The notes: generated by a model not told the origin, from the letters alone. Shown: positions 1-7,721, numbered from the stretch's first letter. The stretch: DNA of 64,000 nt from Sulfurospirillum multivorans DSM 12446 (GCF_000568815.1 NZ_CP007201.1:434001-498000); one strand, 5' to 3'. Numbers and translations are program-made.

Positions 1-1
1 T

Positions 2-232
2 TAAAAGTTGCTTCATCTCGTATTCGCTTAGACTGCGTTTATTCCAGCGTAAAAACGTGTTAGAGTAAACCCGAAACCGACACGAAGAAGTGGCACTAAA
101 AACATAATCATCGTTAATGTCACGCTCTTTTATTGCATGCTCACAGCTGTAAAGATTGACCTTTTGACCTTGAATGGTAAGCTTTTGGGAGATCACATTA
201 CCACCGCAATACGGGCATTTGCCAAGAATCAT
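2..232 (-). CDS. zinc-ribbon-like small protein, 3' end outside window
   Basis: An ATG at 232 opens a frame of 77 codons that runs off the left edge without a stop, so the protein is partial. Its first residues carry CPYCGG, a knuckle typical of zinc ribbons, and a later CEHA plus a single Cys could supply further ligands. The rest (SSCRFRVYSNTFLRWNKR) resembles topoisomerase-like or DNA-binding zinc-ribbon proteins only in general character. I do not recognise the family. It is transcribed leftwards like the next gene, across a gap of about 108 bases that holds a hairpin terminator belonging to that gene. Confidence 0.6.
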   Translation of the reverse strand, partial: MILGKCPYCGGNVISQKLTIQGQKVNLYSCEHAIKERDINDDYVFSATSSCRFRVYSNTFLRWNKRSLSEYEMKQLL

Positions 233-311
233 TATGCACCTCAGTTTTGATTTATGGGGTTATGGTAGCAAAGTGGGAAGTAAGAGGTTGAAAATATTTC
301 AATTTGAAAGA

Positions 312-336
312 AAAGGAAGAGACAATCTCTTCCTTT
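312..336 (-). terminator. intrinsic terminator of the GGCT-like gene
   Basis: Perfect 11-bp inverted repeat, AAAGGAAGAGA (312-322), loop CAA, TCTCTTCCTTT (326-336). Read leftwards it starts just after the stop codon at 341 and is followed by a T-rich run. Confidence 0.75.
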
Positions 337-340
337 GATG

Positions 341-745
341 TTAAAAAATTGGAACGTTATATTTTTTCATACACGCTGTTAATTTTTCTAAGTATTCAGG
401 ATTATTTTCACCAGTCGCTGGTGGAACACGTAAATTGCAACATAAAACGGATAGTGTCGCATTGTCTTTTGTTGTTGCGGTTAATGATTCAGGTACATAA
501 GCTAGCAATCCTGAGCCATTGTAGAGTTTATCGATCTCATCATGGGTTAATGAATAAATAATGCCACTCGCTTTACTGTTTTCATCTCTTAACAACGTTG
601 CCAACTTCCCGATTCTGAGTTTATAACCTTTTACTGTGGCAATTCTGGGATTTCGAGGTGTTACCTCTTTGCTAGTGAGGATTTCTGGATCCATATATAA
701 CCCATAAAAAAAGACTTCGTGTAGTCTATGTTCTGAATTGTCCAT
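341..745 (-). CDS. gamma-glutamylcyclotransferase-like (AIG2-like) protein
   Basis: 134 residues with the GGCT/AIG2-like fold signature FFYGLYM (residues 12-18), which forms the substrate-binding loop, and a later SGIIYSLTHDEIDKLY segment (60-75). Enzymes of this fold release 5-oxoproline from gamma-glutamyl compounds and need a glutamate at the end of that helix, usually in a context like LDxYEG. Here the matching stretch is LYNGSG (74-79), so the catalytic Glu is not at the expected place. This may be a subfamily with another activity or a non-catalytic binding protein. The gene stands alone, with its own terminator at 312-336. The fold call is firm and the reaction is not. Confidence 0.75.
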   Translation of the reverse strand: MDNSEHRLHEVFFYGLYMDPEILTSKEVTPRNPRIATVKGYKLRIGKLATLLRDENSKASGIIYSLTHDEIDKLYNGSGLLAYVPESLTATTKDNATLSVLCCNLRVPPATGENNPEYLEKLTACMKKYNVPIF

Positions 746-796
746 GTGTAAATTCCTTTATAAATAGTTTTTTTCAGATTACATTTTGTAGTTACT

Positions 797-1219
797 TTAC
801 AAAAACCTCTCCACAAAACGATCCAAATCTTCATCGCTCATCGCGCCACTTACGCGCTCAACTTCCACGCCATCTTTAAAAACGATCAGCGTAGGAATCG
901 AGCGAATTTTAAAGCGTGAAGCCAAAAATTGTTCGGCTTCGGTATCGACTTTGGCAAATAAAACGCGCAACGGATAGGCTCGGGCGGCTTGTTGGAAGGT
1001 GGGGGCGAAGGCTTTGCATGGGGCGCACCACGGTGCCCAGAAGTCGACGATGACGGGCACATCGGTATTACCTAGAACGGCTTCAAGAATGTCGCTGGTC
1101 AGAGCGATGGGATGTGGGTCGAGCAGGGAAGTTTGGCACTTCCCGCAATTTGCTTTTTTGTAGACTTCGAGTTTTGGGACATTATTGGTAGCCAAACAGT
1201 TGGGACAGATGACTTTCAT
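797..1219 (-). CDS. trxC: thioredoxin 2 (zinc-ribbon thioredoxin)
   Basis: 140 residues. An N-terminal zinc ribbon uses Cys5, Cys8, Cys25 and Cys28. A thioredoxin domain follows with the active site WCAPCK (Cys65 and Cys68) and the cis-proline in SIPT (Pro109). This two-part arrangement is that of cytoplasmic thioredoxin 2, which reduces protein disulfides and helps in oxidative stress. It lies 3 bases downstream of the DUF4392 gene on the same strand, so the two are probably co-transcribed. Its start codon ATG at 1219 sits a few bases after the DUF4392 stop. The family is certain; the trxC symbol follows from the zinc ribbon. Confidence 0.93.
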   Translation of the reverse strand: MKVICPNCLATNNVPKLEVYKKANCGKCQTSLLDPHPIALTSDILEAVLGNTDVPVIVDFWAPWCAPCKAFAPTFQQAARAYPLRVLFAKVDTEAEQFLASRFKIRSIPTLIVFKDGVEVERVSGAMSDEDLDRFVERFL

Positions 1220-1222
1220 GAT

Positions 1223-2059
1223 TTATCCTTGTGTTGCGTATGCTTTTAAGGCGCTGAGTATTTCAGGTTCTATCGACCACTCTTTGCCATCGACTGACAT
1301 CACGGATTCTCGTTTGATGCCGTCTACTGAGCCTTTGGAGACGATAAATTCAAGGTATTTTTCAACCTCTTCAAAGCTGGGTAAAACGTTTACATGTAAA
1401 ACTTTTTCAAGCTCTGCGATAAAACCGTATCCGCCCCAGTTGGAAACCGATGCGATCATCGGGTAGTCGCAGGGAATGACGCAGTAGTCGTAGAAAAATT
1501 CTTTATCTTTCAAAACTTCTTCAAAGCTTCCCATGCCCACTTCATTGCCACCATCGCCGATGCCAAAGCTTGGAGCGGTTTTGCTTCCTAGTTTGAAAAG
1601 CTCATCGACAGGAGCGGTGAACTCTTTGATGTTCACACCACGCGAGTTGAGGTAAAGCCCTTCATGGTTTTGTCCGCAACGCTCGATGGAGAGATGTGCG
1701 ATGGGTTTGTAGGTGTCTAAAAGCATTTCGTATTCTTGGTGGCTTAGCCCTTCAAGCGGGATGTAGAGGGTTTTGATATCAAAAAAATAGTCCTCGCAAA
1801 AATGGTCGGTCACGATAACAGGCGTGTATCCTAGTTTTTCAAACGCTTTGGCTAAAAAGTAAGCGCCTAAAGGACCATCGGTTTCTGCAAAACCTGCCAC
1901 GTAAAAACCGGTGTAGATGAAAACAACGCCTTTATCTAGTTTCAGGAAAGCGTGAACAGCCTTTTTAGTGTGTTCATGGGGAAAATGAGCCTGAATTTTG
2001 TCCATATGACGGGTGGAATGTTGAAGAACGATCTCTTCGATTGTATTAAAAGTGTGCAT
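1223..2059 (-). CDS. DUF4392 protein, D-glutamate cyclase C-terminal-domain homologue
   Basis: The preferred start is ATG 2059 (278 residues). An in-frame ATG 19 codons upstream at 2116 would make the protein run through the palindrome TTTACATGTAAG in the promoter region, which is unlikely. The family shows in GDGGNEVGMG (about residues 167-176) and SNWGGYG (about 206-212), both glycine-rich signatures of DUF4392. In animals this domain is the C-terminal half of D-glutamate cyclase (DGLUCY), which converts D-glutamate to 5-oxo-D-proline. The DUF1445 gene, matching the other half, is divergently transcribed next door. One TTTACATGTAAA palindrome lies inside the gene at 1389-1400 and is read as Leu-His-Val. 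It is followed at 3 bases by trxC. Confidence 0.85.
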   Translation of the reverse strand: MHTFNTIEEIVLQHSTRHMDKIQAHFPHEHTKKAVHAFLKLDKGVVFIYTGFYVAGFAETDGPLGAYFLAKAFEKLGYTPVIVTDHFCEDYFFDIKTLYIPLEGLSHQEYEMLLDTYKPIAHLSIERCGQNHEGLYLNSRGVNIKEFTAPVDELFKLGSKTAPSFGIGDGGNEVGMGSFEEVLKDKEFFYDYCVIPCDYPMIASVSNWGGYGFIAELEKVLHVNVLPSFEEVEKYLEFIVSKGSVDGIKRESVMSVDGKEWSIEPEILSALKAYATQG

Positions 2060-2145
2060 AAAAGCCTTTACATGTAAGAATTGTCTGGAAAAATTGTATC
2101 TAAAAATTGGATACAATTCGATTAGTTTTTGATTAAAGGATCACC

Positions 2146-2913
2146 ATGTCTCCGAAAGAGTTACGCGCAAAAATCGCCAAAGGCGAGTTTACCAGACCCA
2201 CAGCGGGCGAATGCCCTGGCTACATTCAGATGAATATGGTAGCCCTTCCCAAAGAGTACGCGAAACGTTTTGAAGCGTTTGCAAAAGAGAATGCCAAAGC
2301 AATTCCCGTGCTTGAAGTAATTCACGAGGGGCATCATTCAAGCGTTTTAGCTAAAGGTGCTGACATCTTAAGCGAAATTCCAAAGTATAACATTTTGCGC
2401 GATGGCGTTGTGGTCGAAACCGTGACGGACATTACGCCTTATTACCAACCTGATTTGGTCTTTTTCTTGATTGGGTGTAGTTTTTCGTTTGAGACAGCGC
2501 TTATTGAAAATGGCATGCCACTTCGCCACGTCGATCAGCAAAAAAATGTCGCCATGTACCGCACCAACATCGCGCTTAAACCTGTGGAAGGCTTTTCAGG
2601 TGAGATGGTCGTGAGTATGCGCCCGATCAAAAAAGAAAAAGTAGCGGATGCGTGTGTCGTGACGAGTCATTTTCCTCGTATGCACGGCTCACCGATACAA
2701 GTGGGTTACCCTGAAATGATCGGCATCAATGATGTTTCAAGGCCTGATTATGGCGATGCGATTGAGATTAAAGTGGATGAAATTCCATTGTTTTGGCCCT
2801 GCGGTGTCACGCCTCAAAATGTCATCACGAGCATGAAACTCCCGTTTGCGATCACCCACGCACCTGGGCATATGTTTGTAACGGACAAAAAAGATAGCGA
2901 ATACTACGAATAG
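2146..2913 (+). CDS. DUF1445/UPF0317 putative hydro-lyase
   Basis: 255 residues, the normal length for UPF0317 (DUF1445). The family blocks are all visible: RPTAGECPGYIQMN near residue 17, GCSFSFE (110-116), FWPCGVTPQ (216-224) and THAPGHMFVTD (237-247). Conserved Cys and His residues in these blocks suggest an active site, but the reaction of the stand-alone bacterial protein is not established; it is usually named putative hydro-lyase. The domain forms the N-terminal half of animal DGLUCY. The gene is divergent from the DUF4392 gene with about 86 bases between start codons, so both can share a regulatory region. Its stop is only 3 bases from the end of the convergent deacetylase gene. Confidence 0.9.
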   Translation: MSPKELRAKIAKGEFTRPTAGECPGYIQMNMVALPKEYAKRFEAFAKENAKAIPVLEVIHEGHHSSVLAKGADILSEIPKYNILRDGVVVETVTDITPYYQPDLVFFLIGCSFSFETALIENGMPLRHVDQQKNVAMYRTNIALKPVEGFSGEMVVSMRPIKKEKVADACVVTSHFPRMHGSPIQVGYPEMIGINDVSRPDYGDAIEIKVDEIPLFWPCGVTPQNVITSMKLPFAITHAPGHMFVTDKKDSEYYE

Positions 2914-2916
2914 AAT

Positions 2917-3822
2917 TTACGGTACAAATGCTTCCTGTAAAGGGTGAAACTGATAGGTTTTCACCACTTCAGGAAGCTTTTTCTCCAACATCTCAATCCC
3001 TTGCGGTTCATTTTTATTGCCATGAATCAAGATGATACTTCCCGTCTTAGTCGGCTCATTTTTCGCAATCCACGCATTTGCCCCCAAAGGAATCAAAAAG
3101 TAGGTTTCCCTAAGCTCACGCATCAGTTTTTCATTGGCGATTAAACCAGGGAAGCGAAAAAAGACCGAGGGTGTGATGCCTTCTTCTAATAATGTTTTCT
3201 CCACCCCTAAAATTTCACTCTTCACGTCCGTGTTTACATGTAACATAAAATTATCGCGAATCGGAAGTTTTGGGTCGTAAAAATGGGTGTGCGAATGGTT
3301 CACCCATGTGATCTGCAAAAGGGGATTATGGACTAGTTCTTCAAACTCTTTTTCATGATGCTCTTTCCACGCAGAACTCAGCGCAATCGCAATCGGTGTT
3401 TTACCATTTTGTTTCGTGAGGTGTTCTATAAATTCGCGCTCATACCCTTGTTTGCTCGAAGGGCAGAGATCCATGCTCAGGTAAATCGCCTTAAGGTTTT
3501 GTGTGATGGCATGCGTCGCTCCACCGTTTACATGTAAAGCGGTTGACTCCTTTAAACGTTTGGCAAAAAGGCTTTGCTCAAAACGCTCATCTAAGGGCAG
3601 AAGCTTGGTTGCATCGAGGGCTAGGACTTTGGTTTGCAAGGTTTGCGTGTTCGTGGTAAGGTAAAACGTGACGCCACTGAGTTCAAAACGGCGAGAAATA
3701 AGCAGGAGCGCGTCCTTTTGCTCGTACGCTTTGACAAAGACTTCGTAGTGCTTTATGTTCTCCATTGCTACCAAAGGAAGCCAACAGAGCATCAAAGAGA
3801 AAATTAGTCGTAGCATGCACAC
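2917..3822 (-). CDS. secreted polysaccharide deacetylase-like protein
   Basis: 301 residues with a hydrophobic signal peptide over about residues 1-19, so it is exported. The C-terminal two thirds carry divergent NodB-type motifs: SMDLCPS (116-122) in place of the usual TFDD block with one Asp, HSHTH (176-180) providing the metal histidines, FFRFPG (221-226) as the R-x-P-G motif and IHGN (266-269). Such enzymes remove acetyl groups from sugars of peptidoglycan or other glycans. The first motif has lost its usual second Asp, so activity is not assured. Two palindromes lie inside (3233 and 3527), both read as Leu-His-Val. ATG at 3816 (Met3) is an equally possible start. Confidence 0.8.
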   Translation of the reverse strand: MCMLRLIFSLMLCWLPLVAMENIKHYEVFVKAYEQKDALLLISRRFELSGVTFYLTTNTQTLQTKVLALDATKLLPLDERFEQSLFAKRLKESTALHVNGGATHAITQNLKAIYLSMDLCPSSKQGYEREFIEHLTKQNGKTPIAIALSSAWKEHHEKEFEELVHNPLLQITWVNHSHTHFYDPKLPIRDNFMLHVNTDVKSEILGVEKTLLEEGITPSVFFRFPGLIANEKLMRELRETYFLIPLGANAWIAKNEPTKTGSIILIHGNKNEPQGIEMLEKKLPEVVKTYQFHPLQEAFVP

Positions 3823-3939
3823 TCCTTTTACAAGAATTTTAGCTCTTTTTTGAAAAAATATGATTATAATTTTGTAAATATTGTCTAGGCGGTGTTTGAA
3901 GTTTCAAACGGATTTTGAAGGCTTTTAAAGCCTAATTGT

Positions 3940-4209
3940 ATGAATGAGAATGAGAGAATGACGGTCAACGAAGCAGTTTTAGAGATGCGTTACAGCGGAA
4001 TCCCCGAAGAAGATATTGAGGAGATTCTCGAAATTTGCAAAAAAAAGGGGCTTAGTCCTCAAAACATTGACAATGAACTCGCAACCAGAGGCTTGGATAA
4101 AGTGTTTGAGTTCGAGTACGATGCCAGTGAGAGTTGGTTTGAAAGTGGAGCGAGTGCTTCAGCGCCAAAAGTCCCCAATAAACAGGGCACAGAAAAGGAA
4201 AAAAAGTAG
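3940..4209 (+). CDS. small acidic hypothetical protein
   Basis: 89 residues, strongly acidic, with a predicted helical N-terminal half (TVNEAVLEMRYSGIPEEDIE and onwards) and a low-complexity Ser/Ala/Lys tail. I do not recognise the family. Its stop TAG (4207-4209) directly abuts the ATG of the SnoaL-like gene, so the two form a translationally coupled pair. The helix-turn-helix-like spacing of the first 50 residues is only suggestive. The protein is probably cytoplasmic because no signal peptide or membrane segment is present. Confidence 0.7.
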   Translation: MNENERMTVNEAVLEMRYSGIPEEDIEEILEICKKKGLSPQNIDNELATRGLDKVFEFEYDASESWFESGASASAPKVPNKQGTEKEKK

Positions 4210-4623
4210 ATGGCAAAGCAGATAAGACAGATCATTGAAGAGTACTACGATGTGGTTTGGAACGAGAAAAAACTTGACCAAGCACAGCGATTTTTAGACC
4301 CTTCACTCAATTTTAGAGGCTCGCTCGGTATGCGAGTTGATAGTATCAATGGTTTTTGTGACTACGCCAAGATGCTTTTTAGCGCCTTCCCAAATCTCTA
4401 CCATGTAATCGAAGACATCGTCATCGATGGCGACAAAGCCGCCGTAAGACTCGTTTACACCGCAACACACTCTGGAAAACTTTTTGGGTTTGAGCCTACG
4501 GGCAACCGTATTCGTTATTCAGGAGCGTGCTTTTTTAAATTTGAAAATGAAAAAATCGTAGACGCATGGGTCTTAGGTGATCTTAACGCGCTTTATGGAC
4601 AACTTAACGTCGCCAATCATTAA
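4210..4623 (+). CDS. SnoaL-like / ester cyclase family protein
   Basis: 137 residues with the NTF2-like fold pattern of SnoaL-type proteins: an N-terminal helix (QIIEEYYDVVWNEKKLD), a middle FPNLYHVIEDIVIDGDKAAVR strand segment and a C-terminal strand pair ending in IVDAWVLGDLNALYGQL. SnoaL members include polyketide cyclases and many small-molecule-binding proteins, so the substrate cannot be named. The gene begins at the base after the stop of the acidic protein, which suggests a shared transcript. It ends 3 bases before the convergent EamA gene. Confidence 0.75.
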   Translation: MAKQIRQIIEEYYDVVWNEKKLDQAQRFLDPSLNFRGSLGMRVDSINGFCDYAKMLFSAFPNLYHVIEDIVIDGDKAAVRLVYTATHSGKLFGFEPTGNRIRYSGACFFKFENEKIVDAWVLGDLNALYGQLNVANH

Positions 4624-4626
4624 GCA

Positions 4627-5487
4627 TTAATGACGTTTTTTTGCCTCTTTATGTGCCATTATCGAGTGAACGAGTAAGGTCGTTACGATGATGGCGCCTC
4701 CTATTAGGGTATTGCTATGCGGTTTTTCATCCATCAGTATCCACACCCAAAAGGGTGCAAGTACTGGTTCTATAATCGTCAAAAGTGCCACTTCTACCGA
4801 GGGTAAAAACTTGGTGCCAATGCCTATGCAAATCCTTGAAACGGGGGTTAAAAGGGCTCCCATAAAGAGAATTATTTTAAAAGAGTATGGATCAGGAAGC
4901 ACGATCGAGGCGGTCATAAACGCCAAAAGTGATGCTACCAACCCTCCCGCTCCGACACACGCAAGACGACTCACCTCTTTGTAACGCTCTAACACAGAAA
5001 ACAGCGACGTAAACGAGAGCACGCATAAAAAGGCATAAAAATTGCCGAGCATGTTTCCCAAACCCAAATCGTTAAATAAAATAATGCTAAGACCGACAAA
5101 AACAAAAAAGATCGCTCCAAATGTACGGCGGGGTGTTTTTTGTCTGAAAAAGATGAAAGCGATCAAAGCACTCACGAGTGGCGCAGTACTCAAAATAAAC
5201 ACGGCACTCGCAACACTCGTGTGTTTAACGGCTAAAATAAAAAAGAGGTTGCTTATTCCCATGAAAAAAGCACTGAGCAAAATCGGTTTATAATGGACGC
5301 GGTACACCTCAAAAAAAGCGCTTTTTTGCCTGAATACAAGAGCGATGTGCGTGATCGCAAACATAAAAAGACCAAAATAAAAGGTGACACTTTGTGCCGG
5401 AATAGTCGTCATTTTGATCAAGGGTGACTCAAAACTCATGAGCAGCATGCCCAAAGAGGTGACGCCAAAGGCTTTTGCGTAGGTCAT
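4627..5487 (-). CDS. EamA/DMT-family transporter
   Basis: 286 residues with about ten hydrophobic helices in two EamA repeats, the architecture of drug/metabolite exporters of the inner membrane. The N-terminal half contains ISNLFFILAVKHTSVASA and the C-terminal half a matching VEVALLTIIEPVLAPFWVW, both typical of the family. Family members export amino acids, metabolites or drugs; the substrate is unknown here. Start ATG 5487 lies 4 bases after the stop of the VF530-like gene, so the two are one leftward operon. Confidence 0.88.
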   Translation of the reverse strand: MTYAKAFGVTSLGMLLMSFESPLIKMTTIPAQSVTFYFGLFMFAITHIALVFRQKSAFFEVYRVHYKPILLSAFFMGISNLFFILAVKHTSVASAVFILSTAPLVSALIAFIFFRQKTPRRTFGAIFFVFVGLSIILFNDLGLGNMLGNFYAFLCVLSFTSLFSVLERYKEVSRLACVGAGGLVASLLAFMTASIVLPDPYSFKIILFMGALLTPVSRICIGIGTKFLPSVEVALLTIIEPVLAPFWVWILMDEKPHSNTLIGGAIIVTTLLVHSIMAHKEAKKRH

Positions 5488-5491
5488 GGGC

Positions 5492-5725
5492 TTACTTGCC
5501 TTGATTTGTGCGAAAGGAGATGTAGAGTTTTTCGATTTTCGTGCGCGCCCAAGGGGTTTTACGGAAAAATTTTAGGCATGCGTTGATACTTGGGTTAACA
5601 TGAAAGCAGTTCATGCGCAGCATCTCATCCAGTTTTTCCCAACCGTAATGCGCTTGCAGTTCCGTGACGAGTTTTTCTAATGTGACGCCGTGAAGGGGAT
5701 TGGTGTTTTGTTCGGTCGTGTTCAT
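5492..5725 (-). CDS. VF530-family (DUF2132) small protein
   Basis: 77 residues containing the compact helical VF530 block: LHGVTLEKLVTELQAHYGW, then MNCFHVNPSINACLKFFRKTPWAR. Proteins of this family are small, soluble and have been proposed to bind DNA on structural grounds; no function is proven. It is the first gene of a two-gene leftward unit with the EamA transporter. Its upstream region carries two inverted palindromes that terminate the SDR gene. Confidence 0.85.
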   Translation of the reverse strand: MNTTEQNTNPLHGVTLEKLVTELQAHYGWEKLDEMLRMNCFHVNPSINACLKFFRKTPWARTKIEKLYISFRTNQGK

Positions 5726-5743
5726 GTATTCCTCAAAATTATC

Positions 5744-5774
5744 TTTACATGTAAGGAAAATCCTTACATGTAAA
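5744..5774 (-). terminator. hairpin made of two inverted TTACATGTAA palindromes
   Basis: A perfect 14-bp inverted repeat: TTTACATGTAAGGA (5744-5757), loop AAA, TCCTTACATGTAAA (5761-5774). It starts 6 bases downstream of the SDR stop on the minus strand, where a terminator is expected. Each arm is itself a copy of the iterated palindrome. Confidence 0.75.
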
Positions 5775-5779
5775 AAGGT

Positions 5780-6535
5780 TTAGTTGTTGCGCTCGACGCT
5801 AAGTCCAGCGTAGCTTTGAACCGTTGGCATGATTTCTATGCGGTTAACATTGACGTGTTCTGGAAGCTCCGCAAGCGAAAAGATGGCATTGGCAATGTCT
5901 TCTTTCAAAAGCGGTGTCGTGTTTTTGTAAACAGAGTCCGCTTTTTCTTTGTCGCCTTTAAACCGTACATCGGAAAATTCGGTCAGTGAAAAACCTGGCT
6001 CAACATTGGTCACACGCACGTGCGTACCTTTAAGGTCGGTTCTAAGGTTGAGTGAAAACTGTTTAACAAACGCTTTTGTCGCGCCATAGACATTGCCACC
6101 CTCGTACGGCCAGCTTCCTGCGGTGGAGCCAAGGTTAAAGATATACCCCGTTTTGCGCTCAACCATCACAGGAAGGACGGCTTTGGTCACGTAGAGCAAG
6201 CCTTTGATATTGGTGTCGATCATCTGCTCCCAATCATCCAAGCTCGCTTCATTCGCGTGTTCCAAACCCAACGCAAGACCCGCATTATTGACCAAAATAT
6301 CAATGTTTTTGTATTCACTAGGAAGGGACGCGATCGCGCTAAATACCTCTTTTTTGTTGGTGACATCAAAACACAGTGGCAAAATGTCGCAGGTAGATAA
6401 ACGATTTTTCAGCGCCTCAAGTCGCTCTTTGCGACGACCTGTAACGATGACTTTATAGCCAGCTTTCGCAAATTTCTCAGCGGTTGCTTCTCCAAAGCCA
6501 GAAGTTGCTCCCGTAATCAAGACGATTTTTGACAT
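5780..6535 (-). CDS. SDR-family NAD(P)-dependent oxidoreductase (YdfG-like)
   Basis: Short-chain dehydrogenase of normal length (251 residues from ATG 6535; an ATG two codons upstream at 6541 is possible). It shows the cofactor loop TGATSGFGEA, the NNAG motif, the catalytic Ser in NLGSTAG and the YGATK catalytic Tyr/Lys pair. The close similarity in pattern to YdfG suggests a serine/3-hydroxy acid dehydrogenase using NADP, but the substrate is inferred. A TATAAT-like box on the minus strand at 6561-6566 fits a promoter just upstream. The terminator follows at 5744-5774. Confidence 0.9.
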   Translation of the reverse strand: MSKIVLITGATSGFGEATAEKFAKAGYKVIVTGRRKERLEALKNRLSTCDILPLCFDVTNKKEVFSAIASLPSEYKNIDILVNNAGLALGLEHANEASLDDWEQMIDTNIKGLLYVTKAVLPVMVERKTGYIFNLGSTAGSWPYEGGNVYGATKAFVKQFSLNLRTDLKGTHVRVTNVEPGFSLTEFSDVRFKGDKEKADSVYKNTTPLLKEDIANAIFSLAELPEHVNVNRIEIMPTVQSYAGLSVERNN

Positions 6536-6560
6536 GCGCATCCTTTACATATTTTTTACG

Positions 6561-6566
6561 ATTATA
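6561..6566 (-). promoter_or_regulatory. -10 box of the SDR gene promoter
   Basis: TATAAT on the minus strand, inside TTTGCTATAATCG, about 26 bases upstream of the start codon. No clear -35 box is seen, as is common in this phylum. Confidence 0.5.
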
Positions 6567-6803
6567 GCAAAGTGAGGTGTAATGATACCTTTTGTAACTT
6601 GCCCAAAAAGTCTCTTTCTGCTCCAAATTGCTAAAAGTAGCCTTAAAATGGCTCTTTGCAATGGGTGAATTCAAGAAATCATACGCTTTGTTTAAAATTT
6701 CATCAACAATGTTTGCCACAAACGCCCAAAAATATATTAAGATTTCTTTGTTGAGTAAAAAGTATTCCTTTTAGTATTCCTAAATTTTACTAAGGTGTGA
6801 AAC

Positions 6804-7028
6804 GTGGCAAAACAGAAATTTGGCAGAGAGATCATTCAGCGTGTGATTGAGAAAAATCAGACCAAAAAACGTGAAATTGCCCAATTGACCTTAAAGATTG
6901 ACGCGAAACTCGACATTGCCCTTACAAAACTTTCCAGCGCTTTAAACATCTCCAAAAACAGACTGATCGAAGATATTTTGATGGAGAGTGGCATCATCCA
7001 AGAGGTTGAGGAGAACTACTATGAGTAA
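6804..7028 (+). CDS. small ribbon-helix-helix-like protein
   Basis: 74 residues, started from GTG 6804 with AAGG about 8 bases upstream. The stretch LTLKIDAKLDIALTKLSSAL followed by NISKNRLIEDILME (about residues 27-62) matches the strand-helix-helix pattern of CopG/Arc-type ribbon-helix-helix DNA-binding proteins. It ends inside the start of the next gene with an 8-base overlap, so the two are translated together. The role as a transcriptional regulator is inference from the fold only. Confidence 0.6.
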   Translation: MAKQKFGREIIQRVIEKNQTKKREIAQLTLKIDAKLDIALTKLSSALNISKNRLIEDILMESGIIQEVEENYYE

Positions 7029-7686
7029 TTTTCCCACACAAACATTGGTCGTTCAATCCATTCTTGAAGGCATCAGCAAAGCAGCGCACAACTTTCTTTT
7101 TTGGACGAACAACCGCCTTTCGCTCTCCAGTGGTCCTCAAAAAATTCTCTCCATCCATGTGGCGCAGTCGCTGAGTCTGATCGAAAATGCGCCTGAAGTG
7201 TTTATTGACGCGACGGTTGCCGATATTTTGCGTTGTTCGCTGCCCAACCGCAAAGCATTTAAAACCTTTATGGAAAAAAATGCGCTCTCTCAAGGCGTTT
7301 TTAGCATCACCCTCGATGAGCGCTTTTCGCATCAAAATCACAATGACTCCACATCGCGTGTTATCATCACGCTCAAAAATGGCGTCTGCAATGCCAAAGC
7401 AGAGTACAGCTACGAGATCGAGCGTTTGTGCAAAATGCTTCAGCGAAAAACTAAAGAGGAGAGCGCACTGGATTATGGTGTGTTTGCGTTTTACTCCGAC
7501 CTTTCACCTCAAGCGCGTAAAAAATTGACCAAGCGAATACCTGAAATCATCGCGAGTTTTGATGAAGTCGTGAGTCGTTTTCCTTCGCTTCGTGCCAAGT
7601 GCATTACCACGCCGATTCGTGAAGTCGAGAGTGTGGGCGAGTGGATGGCAGGAGCATATGTGATCGAACCAAACGTTGAAAATTAA
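7021..7686 (+). CDS. hypothetical protein of unknown family
   Basis: 221 residues from ATG 7021, which overlaps the stop of the preceding gene; an in-frame start at 6988 exists but lies deep inside the upstream gene. No signal peptide or membrane segment is seen. The sequence (MSNFPTQTLVVQSILEGI, later FSITLDERFSHQNH and SVGEWMAGAYVIEP) does not match a family I know. Overlap with the ribbon-helix-helix gene suggests the two products work together. The stop codon TAA (7684-7686) is already part of the terminator hairpin. Confidence 0.7.
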   Translation: MSNFPTQTLVVQSILEGISKAAHNFLFWTNNRLSLSSGPQKILSIHVAQSLSLIENAPEVFIDATVADILRCSLPNRKAFKTFMEKNALSQGVFSITLDERFSHQNHNDSTSRVIITLKNGVCNAKAEYSYEIERLCKMLQRKTKEESALDYGVFAFYSDLSPQARKKLTKRIPEIIASFDEVVSRFPSLRAKCITTPIREVESVGEWMAGAYVIEPNVEN

Positions 7687-7721
7687 GCAGAATTGCCTTT
7701 ACATGTAAAGCGACTCTGCTT
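7685..7721 (+). terminator. terminator with an iterated palindrome in its loop region
   Basis: Outer arms AAGCAGA (7685-7691) and TCTGCTT (7715-7721) enclose the inner palindrome CTTTACATGTAAAG (7697-7710), and AGTTTTC follows. It overlaps the stop codon of the upstream gene and separates it from the livJ gene. Confidence 0.6.

Noticed and set aside
6477-6719. 80-codon leftward frame overlapping the SDR start
   Set aside because: It overlaps the SDR coding region and covers the SDR promoter box at 6561; no ribosome site or known family. The gap 6542-6803 is better read as promoter DNA, possibly with a gene remnant.
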